Source: Onchocerca lupi | Lineage: Eukaryota > Nematoda > Chromadorea > Rhabditida > Onchocercidae | Reading direction: 5' to 3' | NCBI GenBank assembly: GCA_028564675.1 | Contig: JAOVVO010000355.1 | Coordinates: forward strand, 1 to 64,000 | Length of the DNA stretch: 64,000 bases | Shown here: positions 51,879 through 64,000 of the stretch, piece by piece | How the letters are laid out: the number at the start of each line of letters is the position of its first letter | Position numbering within the stretch: the first letter of the stretch is position 1 | Position numbers and translations under genes: made by a program | Notes under the pieces: model-generated | Told to the model about the DNA's origin: nothing | Databases searched by the model: none | Seen by the model: only the letters and a program-made list of their open reading frames with translations

Positions 51879-53185
51879 GAAATTCTCTGAGGAGTGATAA
51901 GCGATAAAATTGCTTTGCATGAAAATTTATGCGCCGAAAAATTGTTTTTCTGCTAGCTAATTTGTATGGAATTTATTGCAATTTTCAAGAAAATTTAAAT
52001 CGATTAAGACTTCTGATAAATTGAAATCTAACATTGGTTGTTTTTAAGAGTATAATGTTAGAATATGCTTGCTTTCATAGGAGAGTATTTCAAAAATGCG
52101 AAAATTTTCAGCATTTTTTGAGCTCAAATTGAATAGAAATAGATTATACATGATTCAAGTTTTGATCTGCGGAAAAAAAAATTGTTAATTAGTACAATGA
52201 TAAATTTCGGAAATGAACTGAAACGAAATTTAATATCAAACATTAATAATTGGAAGATTCAGTTTAAAGGGCGAGATAATGCAGAATGATATCTAATTGT
52301 AACAAAATATGATTAGAAAAAAAATTTAAAACTATATATTACTATTAAAAATGAAGAAATAAAATGATATAGATCAAAAAATAATTTTCCCTACGATCAA
52401 AAAGTATTTGACGTAATGAGCGGTAAATCATAAAATGATAGAATAATAAAATGAGAAATGACATTATGAATCTAAACTTGTGAATTGTAATTGAACTTAA
52501 AAGATTAAATTAAAATTCAATTCAAATAATACAATTAGTGAGGAAATTTACTCAAAAGTAGGATGGCAAGATAATAACTGAATAATGATTATAAGTGCAT
52601 AAATATGTTTGATCCATATTTCCTCTGTCTAATTTACTTATCCTAAAGAATGGAAAAAGATGATTTTGGAAGCATAAACAAAGCAGAATGGTTTCAAAAA
52701 AAAAAAAAAAAAACGTTATTAATGATAAGAATGTTGCTTCAAATAGAGAATTAGATTATTTCGAAAGCTTCCAGGAAATTCTCTAAAAATATCATCGAGA
52801 GAAAACGATAGATTCGATTCAGAAATTATAAGAAAAACGAAAAAAAAAAGGATAGAAAGTGCAAAAACTATTTGCGGATAAGATGGAATGGCTATTTGAA
52901 TTTCGATTTGACATGGAAGAAATAGATTAATCTGAAAGCCAAGGATTGTGTGATATTCGTGTTGTGAAATGCAATAAAGTTCAGGCGAATTAACTCAGTT
53001 TAATACCTTCAATCCATCATCTAAACGTTTCAGAGAATTCTTACAATTTTCAAAATAATCAATTCTTTTAAACTATCAATGTCAGTGCATCAATTCAATC
53101 TTCTTTGTCAAAAAAAAAAAAAGAATAAAAAGTAAATTTCATGCAAATCTCAAACGATTGAATCAATATTATAGTTTCAAATGAC

Positions 53186-53370
53186 AATAGCTGAGTACCA
53201 TACTACTATTATCACTTATTTATTGGAAGTGATAAAATTTTTAGATATTCAATAGCTAGACACGTGTGCTATGGCTAACATTTGCTGAGTGGAAGTCATA
53301 AAACTTTCAGATATTAGCAGTTAGATATCATACTATGGTTATCATTTACTGATTAGAAATGATAAACTAG
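53186..53370. repeat. 65-bp tandem repeat, 2.8 diverged copies
   Basis: Copies begin at 53186, 53251 and 53316 at an exact 65-bp period. Each starts like AATAGCT..GA and shares CATACTA, a TTATCA-type block, GAAGTGATAAA and AGATATT. Divergence between copies is substantial, so the duplication is old. Confidence 0.75.
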
Positions 53371-55575
53371 ACAAGGATAAATTGCAATCAAAACGTCAAA
53401 AGGAGCAGCTGTTCCGGATTGTTATCTCTGAGAGGAGCTACTCATTAATAATTGATTGAACATCTGTTCCAACTTTATAAAACTTCTGAAACTTTCGCAT
53501 TCTACTTTTCACGGCCTGCTTCTAATCGTAAAATTGTTCTCGCAAACAATCAACATATTCATGGCCATATCTATTCCTGGTATTTCACTCTAAAATGAAA
53601 CATTTCATTGAATAAGACTATTGAAAAAATGTCGGATTACGAAAGGGAAAGTATGTTTCGCAAATCACTTGACGGTCCTTCATTTCTCTTTTTGCGTCCT
53701 TTTAAGTTTTGATCTCAAAGTTTTGGTATTTCTAAACGAAATATTGCTCGCTAAAAAGTGATTTTCAAATTTCTTAGAACAATTAAAACATTTCTGAGTT
53801 GAATTAAACAATTAAAAGCAAGACTGAATTTGCTTTTTTTCGAATAATTACTTTCTGGTTCAAGAAAATTTACAAATCAATTCAAAAAAGTCAAAATATT
53901 TGATGAACTTTGAATATTTCCAGATATTCTAGATCAAAGGTAACAGGATAAAAATTTGAACAGGTAATTCTAATTGCTTCAATCTGGAACAGGATGCTGA
54001 TGCATTTATTAGATCATTAAAATTTTACACAGAAATTCACCCCCACAATCTATAAGTTCAACTTTTAATCTTTGAGACAATGATGGACGAAGTCCTAAAA
54101 GATTCTAATGTTTCGCGAATATCACTTTTCACTGATATTAATGAAAGCTAAAATGAAATTTGAAATAAATGTAATAGAAACGGAAATATAATGTTGAATT
54201 TCATAGAAATGATTGATGAAGGGAAAAGAAAATAGGAAAGAAATTGATATCTTAGTGAATATATTTGAAAGATTTTAATTTCTTCCGTTTCATAAATGCA
54301 CTTTTACAAAAGGTATCATATAGCTTAATAACATAAATAGTAATAGAGATATGAATAAATAATAATAATAATCATAATTCACTTTGCATCAAATTACCGT
54401 ATAACATGAAAATAAATGACTTCTTTCGAAGATTAAATTGATATAAAAATAATGAGAAATAGCAGAAAAATCGCTGAAAGAAGTAAAATTTGATATTCAA
54501 TATTTCGTATATTTTGTAAACTTCATGAAAAAAGAAATAAAGAATGGTATTGAAATGTTTGAAGTACGGTTAAAATCAACCATTTCATTTTCGAGAAGAG
54601 GATAAGAAATGGCGAAAAAATGTGAACAGAAACAAATGGAATGTAACATTTGCAAATGCTATCAAAATAACTTTTGATTTATTTCGATAAAAATAGAAAA
54701 TGATGATCAATTAGTCGAAGTATATCTTTTTTTCCAATTTCCAAAAAAGTATTTCGCAAATAAAAATTAATAGCAATTGAATCATAACTTCCAAAATTTA
54801 TTTAAACTTTTTAAAGTTATGGTAATTTTAAAAAAATTGAGCAAAAAATGGAAATTGAAGCAATCTGCAAAAATAGAATCTGATAAATATAACAGACACA
54901 TTCACAATGAGCCAAATAGTTTTAATCATTTCTTTGAGCTATAGGCTTGATCTTGGATATGACAGAATGATTCTTTTTGTGGCCTTATTCATTTTAATTT
55001 TATTCCTTTTCAAGACCATATGAAATAGTTAACTTTAACTTGTCCTCTTTGTAAAACTCAATTTTGAGTGAAAAAAAGTGGTGAAAATATCATCAAAATT
55101 CCCTATGTCGAATATAAAATTCATTTTCAAACCATTATTGATTGATTTGAATTATTGGTTCGAATTAAATTATGGTTGATTGTTTAAAACTGAATATAAT
55201 ACAAGGCTATCTTCTGAATAATCTTTGCTAACATTAGATTCTAAATATTATGCGACAAAGATGAATAAAATTTGATTTTTTCCAGAGAATGCATCACAAA
55301 ATCATAAATTTATCGCCGAAGAAATTAAAGAAAAATAAATGACATGCAATGAGAAATGCAAAACTTGAGCTACTTTCGTTTGATCGTTTGATAAATAATT
55401 TTAAATGCGACGAATCATATCAATAAGCAATTTATGCTTTGATCGTCTATACTCCAAATGATTATTTAATTTTAATTCCAATTACCTATCGGTATTAACT
55501 TTGAAAAACTAATAAGTTTATTCATATTAAAATCATGTATTTACGTAAACATGTTCACATTAAGTGTACGGCAGC

Positions 55576-55635
55576 TCACGTTTTATTGGATATTTACGTA
55601 AACATTTCACGTTTTATTGGATATTTACGTAAACA
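55576..55635. repeat. 31-bp tandem duplication
   Basis: TCACGTTTTATTGGATATTT.. is repeated with a 31-bp period. A partial upstream copy (TATTTACGTAAACAT..TTCAC) lies at about 55538. Confidence 0.9.
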
Positions 55636-55947
55636 ATTTTTTTTTAATAAAGATTTTTTCCGATCTTGACATATTGAAGATTAAGGATGATATGATTTTA
55701 ACACATAACGATATCATTTGGATTATGCAAACTTTGAATAATTTACGTTTTTACTATCAAATTAAAAATTTTAAATTTAGCATCAAACATATTTTTGTTT
55801 AGTTGAAACTTTTAATGTCAAACTTTTTTTTTTCCTTTTGGATTGAAGTTTTTTTTATGGTAAAAAATGTAATAAAAAGAGAAATTGAAATGAATTGTGA
55901 TAACTTTACTAAAAGTGATGGCACTTGAATGATAGAATGAAATCACA

Positions 55948-55972
55948 ATAACAACAACAACAACAACAAGCA
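55948..55972. repeat. (CAA)n microsatellite
   Basis: About eight CAA units, followed by GCATTAGATG. No gene context was found. Confidence 0.9.
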
Positions 55973-57969
55973 TTAGATGAAGTTTGATGATTTATGATTC
56001 GTAAAAGGATGGAAACATAGTAGTTAGGGAAGGAAAAGCTTTGAATTGTTTATCAATTCTATATTTCATTTCTTCGCAAAATAAACACAAATAAACGAAG
56101 ACAAGATATGATAAACAATTGTCCCTCTTAGTTTTGTTGATATCAATAATAGATCAGTAATAAATGGTGACAAGATATTTCTGTTGAATCTATGAGAGTG
56201 AATGCGTTGAGTAAATGAAGTAGAAAATTATCGTGAATTAATTGAGATAGAAATTTAATTAAATAACATTAATTAAGTGAAGGTAATTTATCGAAATAGT
56301 TAACCTTTCTTTTTTCTCCTAAATACTTCATATACAAATAATTATATGTTACAAATTGGTCAAAATAGTTCGATCAGAAGCAAATGACCTGATGAGAAGA
56401 ACAATTAGCGTTCAAACTTATTGACCTCAAAACATAGTATCCTTTGGCCGTCGATGACCACTCTAATTCTTGTTTTACAGTTCCACCTCTTAATGATTCA
56501 TAATTAGCACGTTACTAATGACACAATTTGCTCAATGCTGATTTATGCGCATTTGCTTTCATAAAATGGACTCTTTCTCGCTGAACAGAATGAATAAATT
56601 GGTTAATTAGTGCTCGTATAAGAAGTAAATCGATAGGAGATAATTAAATGGACAAAGAAACTGGACGATTTATGAATAAATAAGCGGTTGGTGATATGAA
56701 TCTAAACGTCGATGAATAACTCGAGAAATGGCATAATAGTAAAGAAAAATTAAATAATTAATTATGTAATCGATTTGCATCTACGGTAAGAATATGAGAA
56801 ACGACGAAATAATATACAAATTGAGAGATGAAAACAAAAGAATTTGTATAATAGAAAATTTAAAAGTTCAAAAATACGAAAAATCGCAAATGCTATTTAT
56901 TGAAATTTTAAACATTTGTTTCTTTCAATTTTTTATTTCAATAAGAATTTTGCTTTAGATTGATTTTTGCTTTCTATTTTTATATTTTGAAAAATGTTTT
57001 CTGAACAGGAGGAAGAATGAAAGCATTTTTAAGCATGTAAATATTTAGCAATTCCATAACAATCATAATAATTTTCATAGCCTTTGAATGAAATTTAATG
57101 AAATATAACTTAAAAATATAATGATAAGATAAAAAAATGGGGATTTTATCAAATTAATCCAGTTTAAAGTCAAAAGTCTTATTAAATATCTAGAATAAAA
57201 AAATTTTTTTTTCAGGACATTTGTCCTTGTAGAATTAATGATAACAGAATACTCTTCCATATCAATAGTATTTCCGAATTATTTTTGCAGATATTGAGCT
57301 ATTTAAATAATTGAAAGAAATACATCTTATATGAATTTAAATTTCATGAAATATCTAAATCAAATAACTGATTGCATGCTATTCTGTGGTTAAATTTCAA
57401 TTTATAGGATGAAAATTACAGGTTGCCACATAATTATAGTGGTGTCAAACTAATTATTCAATCTCGGAAATTAATGGAAAATTGCTAAACTTAGCTTTCG
57501 GAGGAAAAAAATTGTGATCACTGCATCTCAATCAAAACGATAAATCATAATATTTAACAATGTCTTTGCAATTATTAATCAATTTTAATCTTTTAGACAA
57601 TGATGATAATTCATTAAAACAATCATAAATAAAAACAGGAAAAAAAAACCAAAAAGAAACAAGCAATTTTACAAAAGTTTTCATGTTTTCTTCGGGAATT
57701 CTATCATTTTTGAAATTTATAAGCCATCACTAACTCTTTCTTTTAGTTGCCCAAATATCAGTGAAAGAGAAATTTAGAAAAAATTTCATTATTTGCGACT
57801 CTTAAATATTGAAAGGAATAGAAAGAGAATAAACAAGTTCAGTCAAACATTAAAGTAATGTGCTATAACGAATGAAAGAGAAAGAAGAGAAATTCGAAAG
57901 TCCGGTAAAATCGTTTATCTTTTACAAATCTAGGTTACCGTTGTCATGAATAATATAATATTACATGTG

Positions 57970-58017
57970 CATAAATATGTCGCATATTATATGCGACATA
58001 TATGCGACATATTTATG
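57970..58017. repeat. hairpin-forming inverted repeat (18-bp perfect arms)
   Basis: CATAAATATGTCGCATAT at 57970-57987 is the exact reverse complement of 58000-58017. The 12-bp centre contains a further ATGCGACAT copy, so alternative foldings are possible. Confidence 0.9.
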
Positions 58018-59449
58018 GATTCTATAACAACAACGAACAACAATATCGACCATAAAATTACAATGATTATATGCTTAATTGAGGTCTTTTAAACCTTCAC
58101 TTTTCATAAAAATTTGCTAAATACTTTAATCACTTGTCCTCGTTGGGACAAACCTATGCTGTAATAATTCAGCAAAATATCGCATCTATCAATATCATTA
58201 AAAATTAGTTAATAAAAACAAGCAGTCTAGTACTATTTTCTGATTTCACTTTTTCATTATAAACTGAAAATATTTCGAAGATAAAAGAAAAAGCCTAAAT
58301 GTATTATTCTTTTGCATGAAAAATTCAGGAAAAGAAAAAAAAATTTGAAGAAAGAAGGAATTTCGAATTAAATGTTTAAATTTATGAGTAATAAAAGGAA
58401 AAATAAAATGAATACCAGTTATGCAATCTGACAACATTGTCCTTTAGAAATTCTAGTTTTTATCTTTTCAAATGAATGAAAAATTTAAACATATTACGAA
58501 TTCCAAACGAGAGAAAAGAAACTATTAGTATTGTAAATTACGATCACACCAATTTGTATCTTTGCAAATAATTAAAATATGAAAATTTTGGAAAATTAAA
58601 ATAAATATAAATTAGCAAAAATTATGAATAATTTATTGTGCGTATGTTTTTTATCAATGCAGATACAATGAAAATTTTTGCAATGGAATTTGAATAATTC
58701 AAATCATTTATTTATGGAAATGGATATGAATCAGAATTTGAATAGATTTCATATGAACGAAAGATGGATAAGACTTGTTTAATGCACAAATTGGCAAAAG
58801 TAACTTTAGAAATTTATTCTAAAATATTGAAATTTCATTGATAAAAAAGAAATCAACAAAATTAAACAATAAATGCAAAACAAATATTTAATCTGTTATT
58901 TATATTTTTGCATTATATCAAAAATCATGCTACCGAGATGATTCAACGGTTCTCTGAACATCTAGTATAATTCAATAATGCTGTAAATCTAATAATCAAG
59001 TTTAGAAAATAAGAATGGCAAAGAATTTTGAATTCCACCGAAATGATTGCTCGAATCGAATCTAAAAACTGAATCAATTTAAAATGCGATGATTTTTGAA
59101 TGCATCTACACGTTTCTGTATTCTTTTTACAGGTTAATTAGAAGCTATCATAATTATAAAGCTAGTAACTCAAGTTGAATATAAATTTCCTCAAAGAAAA
59201 TTCATAATAAAATTCAAATTCTAAGTCATACATATAATATCGAATGCTTCAACAAACTATACAAAAAGGTGGACAAAAAATCAGATATGGTTGCATTTTC
59301 TACTGATAATGCCATTGAGACAGAATACCTTCGAGACTCTCGATGAAATGTACTGAGATTTTGTGCCGAAGAAGAAATCGATGAAAATCATATGTAAATA
59401 TTCATTCTTAATTAAATCAATAAAATATCATAGATCTTCATTTTCGACA

Positions 59450-60715
59450 TCATGAATCTTTCTCCGAAATGCATTTATAAAGTTTGCCAAACAAATGCGA
59501 TAAATTGCAATGCAGGCGTTGTATTATTCTGCTGCAAGATAGAAATAGTTAATTAAAAAAAAAAAAAAACTAATTAATCTTCTAAAAACTATTCGAATTT
59601 GCCTTCAATGAGCATTGGACTAATTTAAACGACAATAAATAGTGATATAAAGAATGTATTTCTGCAAAAAAATAAATTACTTACTCTTATTTATTTTTAT
59701 CTGAAAACTTATTAAATGATAAAAAATTTCCTCAAAAGAAATTGAACAACTTAATTATTTATTATCACTACGGTCTTCAAATAAATTTATGAGAATTTTT
59801 ACGGAGAAAATGTTCGTTAGCGTAAATGAAATTTGAACTAAATTAAATAATAGTTAATAATAGATTATTAATTATTGGTAATTTTGTATGATTTTTATGA
59901 CATGTCGATTTTTTATCACTTTTTTTTCCTTATTGATTTTGTAATAGTTGATAAGTTCACTAACCTGCAAAAAAAATTAGTCTGAATATCTTCTAAACAA
60001 TTGCAGAAGAAATTGTCGCATTCTAATTGTTCGGTGTTGCAATCATCGTAACATTTGTCATGTATGAAGCAGCAATAATTAACTGAAAATATAAATGAAA
60101 TTAATCAATCAGAATTGGATAATAGTGGAAAAAAAAATCATGAAATGTATTTTTAATTTCAGAAGCAATGCTATAAATTCATTCTAATTTTTTTTTTCCT
60201 CAAAAATAATTCCCATTATATTAAAATTTATCGTAAATTTTGCATTAATCTTTCATATTGCTTATTTCTTTTTTTTCCTGAATTCTCTTCATCAGGCTAT
60301 ATCTATACATTCATTTCATTTTCAATTTAAAACAAAAAAAAAAAAAAAAGAAAATATCGGTATTTTATTAACCTTCAATAATTCAAATTATTCCCTTTAA
60401 TTTTCAATAAACCATTTACAATTCAAATGAAAAGAATCCGATTAAAAGAAGTCTCATCGTCATATTTCTTTCATTACATTTAATTCAAGCAATATTGAAA
60501 ATTGTCTAAATTAAACTAAATGATTGATTGAAAAGAAAATCGATTGAATGAATTTAAATCAATTACTAACTCTGAGGTTGGTCGCATGGCATAGTGAGTA
60601 GACGAGATAGAAATTTGAAAAATGTACTATTAGTAGGACCACAATGATACAAAAATGTCCATGAATGATGTATGGTAAGTAGTAATAGGAATGAAATCGT
60701 TTGTATGCGAAACAT
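59450..60715 (-). CDS. small secreted phospholipase A2-like protein
   Basis: Three exons join in phase on the minus strand: 60715-60571, 60082-59965, 59531-59450 (TGA 59452-59450), giving 114 aa. Residues 1-20 form a signal peptide (MFRIQTISFLLLLTIHHSWT). The mature chain has YHCGPTNST, which resembles the calcium-loop start, then the active-site signature NYCCFIHDKCYDDC with the catalytic His-Asp pair, then C-rich ECDNFFCNCL, consistent with the disulfide pattern of secreted PLA2. The family hydrolyses the sn-2 ester of phospholipids. The loop lacks the canonical CGxGG glycines, as I recall for the nematode PLA2-like group, so activity is uncertain. It stands alone in a gene-poor region. The third exon can also start 3 nt later, at the second CAG, without changing the frame. 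Confidence 0.75.
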
Positions 60716-60741
60716 ACCTTTTTTAATATATAAAAATATCT
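60716..60741 (-). promoter_or_regulatory. probable trans-splice acceptor and 5'UTR of the PLA2-like gene
   Basis: On the minus strand an acceptor (CATTCAG) ends at 60740, leaving a 24-nt leader before the ATG at 60715. No coding exon precedes it, which fits spliced-leader addition. Confidence 0.4.
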
Positions 60742-63700
60742 GAATGAAACACAGTATAATTGATTTTATTGATTTTAAATTTAAAAATTTAAATTTAAAC
60801 TTTACACTAAATTTTATTTGCATTAGTAGAAAGTAAAAAAAAAATTTTTTTTTTTTGTTCATAAAAGATACAAGCTTAATTTAAATTTAAATTTCTACAA
60901 AATTTTCAACCCTAGTATTACTTATCTATTGCTAGCTACTCTATCAATTATTATGAGTTCTAATTATTGATTCAATTTGTATATTTGTACATTTGCTAAA
61001 GTTTATTATTGTAGCAATTGTGCAAATATACAGGTGAAATCAATGAAAATGCCATAAATGATTGTTAATATTATTATTATTATCATTATTATTATTATTC
61101 GTTTTATCAAACATTATTATCATCGGCAATATTCTCATCTCAACCAATTCTTATCACAATGTTCCCCATACCTAACTGAAACTGATAACATCCTGATATG
61201 GCTACTAATATTTGTGTTTACTTAACAATGCAACTATCATAATAATATTTGCATATATTTGAATAAGTTTAGTTTCGCAATTCATATTTCGCAGAAATAT
61301 TTTTAATTCGTTGGTTGTTGTTAACATTATCTTGAAAGATGTGATAAGATTGTTGACCTTTTCTCCTAATTTTCTTGTTTCGAATCGCTATCAGAAGAGA
61401 ATTTTCGCAATTATTAGCTATATGAATCTTATATTAAGTAGTCTTAAATGCTAATGATTCATTTGAGTACCACACTTGATATTAATCAATTATACTCATC
61501 ATCCATCGATTAAGATGAAGAAATAGAAACAAGAATGACAGCAGGAAAAAAAACGATACCAAACAATTCATAGAGCCAAATTTTGATCAAAAATTTTATC
61601 AAATAAGTTTGAGATATTTTGGAACGATTTGAAAATTTTCAGAAGAAAAAAAAAAGACAGGAATTAAATTATATATTAATGGCATGAAAAAATAGAAAAT
61701 AACAAAGAAAAATTTTCAAATTTCAACGAAAAGTACATTTTGATTAGTACAAAGAAAAAGAAACAGTGCAACATGCAAAAAAAAAATTGGAGAAGAAACG
61801 ATTGATTGATTGATTGATTAATATATAAATGAACGGAAAAGGGAACTAATGAAAATATGAATGGAGTTTTATAAATTAAAACTTTTTTCTCATTTGAATT
61901 TGAAATCAAATAGAAATAAATTCAGGAAAAATGCAGAATTTACTTGATTGAAAAAATTTATTTGATTGCTTTTCCAAAAAGTAATAATTTCAATTGAATA
62001 AAACTTGTTTTAAAGCTAAAACTTATTGCAATTTTGAATTTTGAATTTCATTCTATTTCATTAAATTAATGTGTTCCTTTTTAATCTTTCCTGCCAAGCA
62101 AATCTTGTTAATTGTTGAATTATTAAACTTGAAATTTTACCAATTTTTATTCAAGCAACCAATGAAATTTGAAAAAAAAAAGCTCAGTAATACTGCAAGA
62201 TTTCGTTATTTGTTACAAAAGTAATTGCTGAAAGAAGATATATACATTTGAAGGGGGAAATGTTGATAAATGACATAATGATTGCAAATGAGTAAATGAC
62301 AAATTCTTTGACAATTGAAAAAAAAAAAAAAAAACGAAGAATTTCAGAGGGAATAGAATGATTTGAAAAAAAAAAAACGAAGAATTTCAGAGGGAATAGA
62401 ATGATTTACACACATTCAACATTTTGAAGATCATTGATTGATTGAGAAAATCGCAATAAAATATAAAAAATAGCACTCACTAAAGCTAAAGCAAAGCTAA
62501 TATGTCGAAAAATTTCCGTTCTAGCTCATCTTACTGATTACTTATCAGCCAAGAATATCAGCACAACGATTCATTTCTTATTTATTCCAAATACAAAGAT
62601 CAATATACTGATAAATGACTCAGGGGTCAAAGCTTATTCGTCTAACGCTAGCTACTTGAATATTTCCTCTGTTTTTATTGTTTGGATAATTAAAATTCAA
62701 TAATTAATTTTTCAGATATATTTTTTTACTATCCCTTTTCAATGGTTTTCTTTTGTCCTGTTTGACCGAAACTCTTGTGACAAGGTCAAATTCTATCGCG
62801 AATAAAAAAAGTTCATTTTTACGTAATATGCATGAAATATCGTTGAATTTTTTTTTTTTTTTAACTTTTTACTTATTATTTTTTTCATGCGATTCAAAGC
62901 AATATCAATATTAGCGTTGGTGGTAAAATAAAGACTGGAAAGAAAAAATTTTGAAAAATACTTAAGTTGTTAGGAAGATGAAAGTGCATTATTCATTGCT
63001 TTATAAATGATAAGTTTTCACTTTCTGAAATCAAGGTGATTAAGAGAATTTTCAAGCTTTTTAAAATTGACTTATTGCGGATCAACTTTTCACAATCATC
63101 TCATCCTTTTCATTCAGGAAGAATTTATTGTTTGAATGATCCGCATGAAATTAATGGAAATTGCTGGAAAAAAATCAATGCCATTCGTAAAATTCTTCAC
63201 CTTCCTGTTTATAGGAATGAAATTATCAGATGAGCAATAAAATAGTTTTCAAAGACGAGGTAAAGTTTTAAGATTAGAATTTTCAACTGTTAAGCTTAAA
63301 AAATTTTAATAACAAAAAAAAGAAAAAAAATTGGATAAAAAAACTCAATATTGCATATTTATTACCAAAAGAATTTTGAAAATTCAAATAGGCTTACTAA
63401 ATCAATATTGAGAAATAATTTCACATAATTTTTTCACGTAATCCGTCGAAATTATAATTTGGAGCAATTTTTTTGCAACATAAATAATTGGAAATGCAAA
63501 AGAAAAAATGGTTGAAATGATTGATGTCGTTAAAATTTTCACTTGAATAAGTTAATTCTATAGCCAAGTTTAATGTATCATTATTGATTTCATGAACAGA
63601 TTCCAGTTTCACTAAGAAAATATGAATTCCATAAAAATTGTTTTGAAATTCAAAATAATGAATTTTTTTAAGCTCAAAAATAAATTTTCTGGCTCTATTT

Positions 63701-64000
63701 TATGTTGAATAATTCGACAATTAAACGAACATAATTTTGTGTGGTTTTCAATTAATTTTCATTTCATTATACTTTTTTTTTTTCGAATTGAAATTAATCA
63801 GAAACTGGAAATTGTTGATTTTTTTCCTCTATTTTTTTTCAAAATTTCTTGCAATTTTTCAACAAATGTAAATCGTACTAAGTATGATGTACATCATGCT
63901 AAATGACTTTCATTTTCAATTTTACCAAACGAAAAATATATTAAATAGCGGTGCAAAAAAATTATTGAATTCTTAATTCTAAACTATAAATAGGAGAATG
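60742..64000. other. 3' flank without a recognised gene
   Basis: About 3.3 kb of AT-rich sequence upstream of the PLA2-like gene. It includes a 45-bp tandem duplication. No ORF here has both splice context and recognisable protein features. Confidence 0.55.
62316..62407. repeat. 45-bp tandem duplication with poly-A
   Basis: TTGAAAA..CGAAGAATTTCAGAGGGAATAGAATGATT occurs twice back to back. The copies differ only in the length of the internal poly-A run. Confidence 0.9.

Larger units (their letters stand above)
40400..59449. other. 19-kb gene-poor region
   Basis: Between the SLC6 5' end and the PLA2-like gene I find no exon chain with consistent phase on either strand. The many open frames of 60-140 codons are low-complexity Phe/Ile/Lys/Ser strings arising from A/T tracts. 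The region holds a Helitron-like element, GA and CA microsatellites, several two- or three-copy tandem repeats and one hairpin. SLC6 upstream exons could lie here. Confidence 0.6.

Noticed and set aside
63108..63233. possible terminal exon encoding GRIYCLNDPHEINGNCW.., followed by AATAAA
   Set aside because: It has an acceptor and a downstream polyadenylation signal, but no matching upstream exon and no known similarity; too weak to call.
1..64000. CRISPR arrays, tRNA or rRNA genes, operons
   Set aside because: I looked for regularly spaced repeats, tRNA box A/B motifs and closely spaced co-directional genes; none was convincing in this nuclear nematode-like sequence.

Overview
The window looks like nuclear DNA from a nematode, most likely a spirurid or filarial one. 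It is very AT-rich and full of long homopolymer A/T tracts. Genes are split into many small exons by GT..AG introns of roughly 0.1-1.7 kb with nematode-type TTTCAG acceptors. Start codons sit a few bases after an acceptor with no visible upstream coding exon, as expected for spliced-leader trans-splicing. The protein content is typical of animals. The species assignment is inference; no operons, tRNAs, rRNAs or CRISPR arrays were seen.

Four genes can be rebuilt exon by exon with consistent reading phase. (1) 4773-11334 (+): an Axin orthologue (nematode pry-1 type) with an N-terminal RGS domain, a GSK3-binding helix and a C-terminal DIX domain, 12 exons, 569 aa. (2) 16868-31169 (+): an ATRX/XNP-1-type SNF2 chromatin remodeller, 28 exons, 1421 aa, with complete helicase motifs and no ADD zinc finger. 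(3) 32702-40399 (-): a divergent SLC6 (sodium:neurotransmitter symporter family) protein, 16 exons, about 643 aa, whose TM1 lacks the usual gating motif. It is convergent with gene 2. (4) 59450-60715 (-): a 114-aa secreted PLA2-like protein in three exons.

The rest is mostly non-coding. 1-4767 is upstream of Axin and holds a GC-richer patch, a long poly-T and a tetranucleotide repeat. 11335-16867 separates the first two genes and contains a perfect 32-bp inverted repeat. 40400-59449 is a 19-kb gene-poor tract with a small Helitron-like element, several short tandem repeats and hairpins. 60740-64000 shows no convincing gene.

Axin (Wnt/beta-catenin scaffold) and ATRX (heterochromatin remodelling) do not form a known functional unit; their adjacency is probably just local gene order. 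I did not find a convincing undescribed multi-gene system. The best leads are a predicted intronic-polyadenylation isoform of the ATRX gene, an in-frame alternative donor in Axin, the atypical SLC6 protein, and the perfect hairpin at 14.4 kb.
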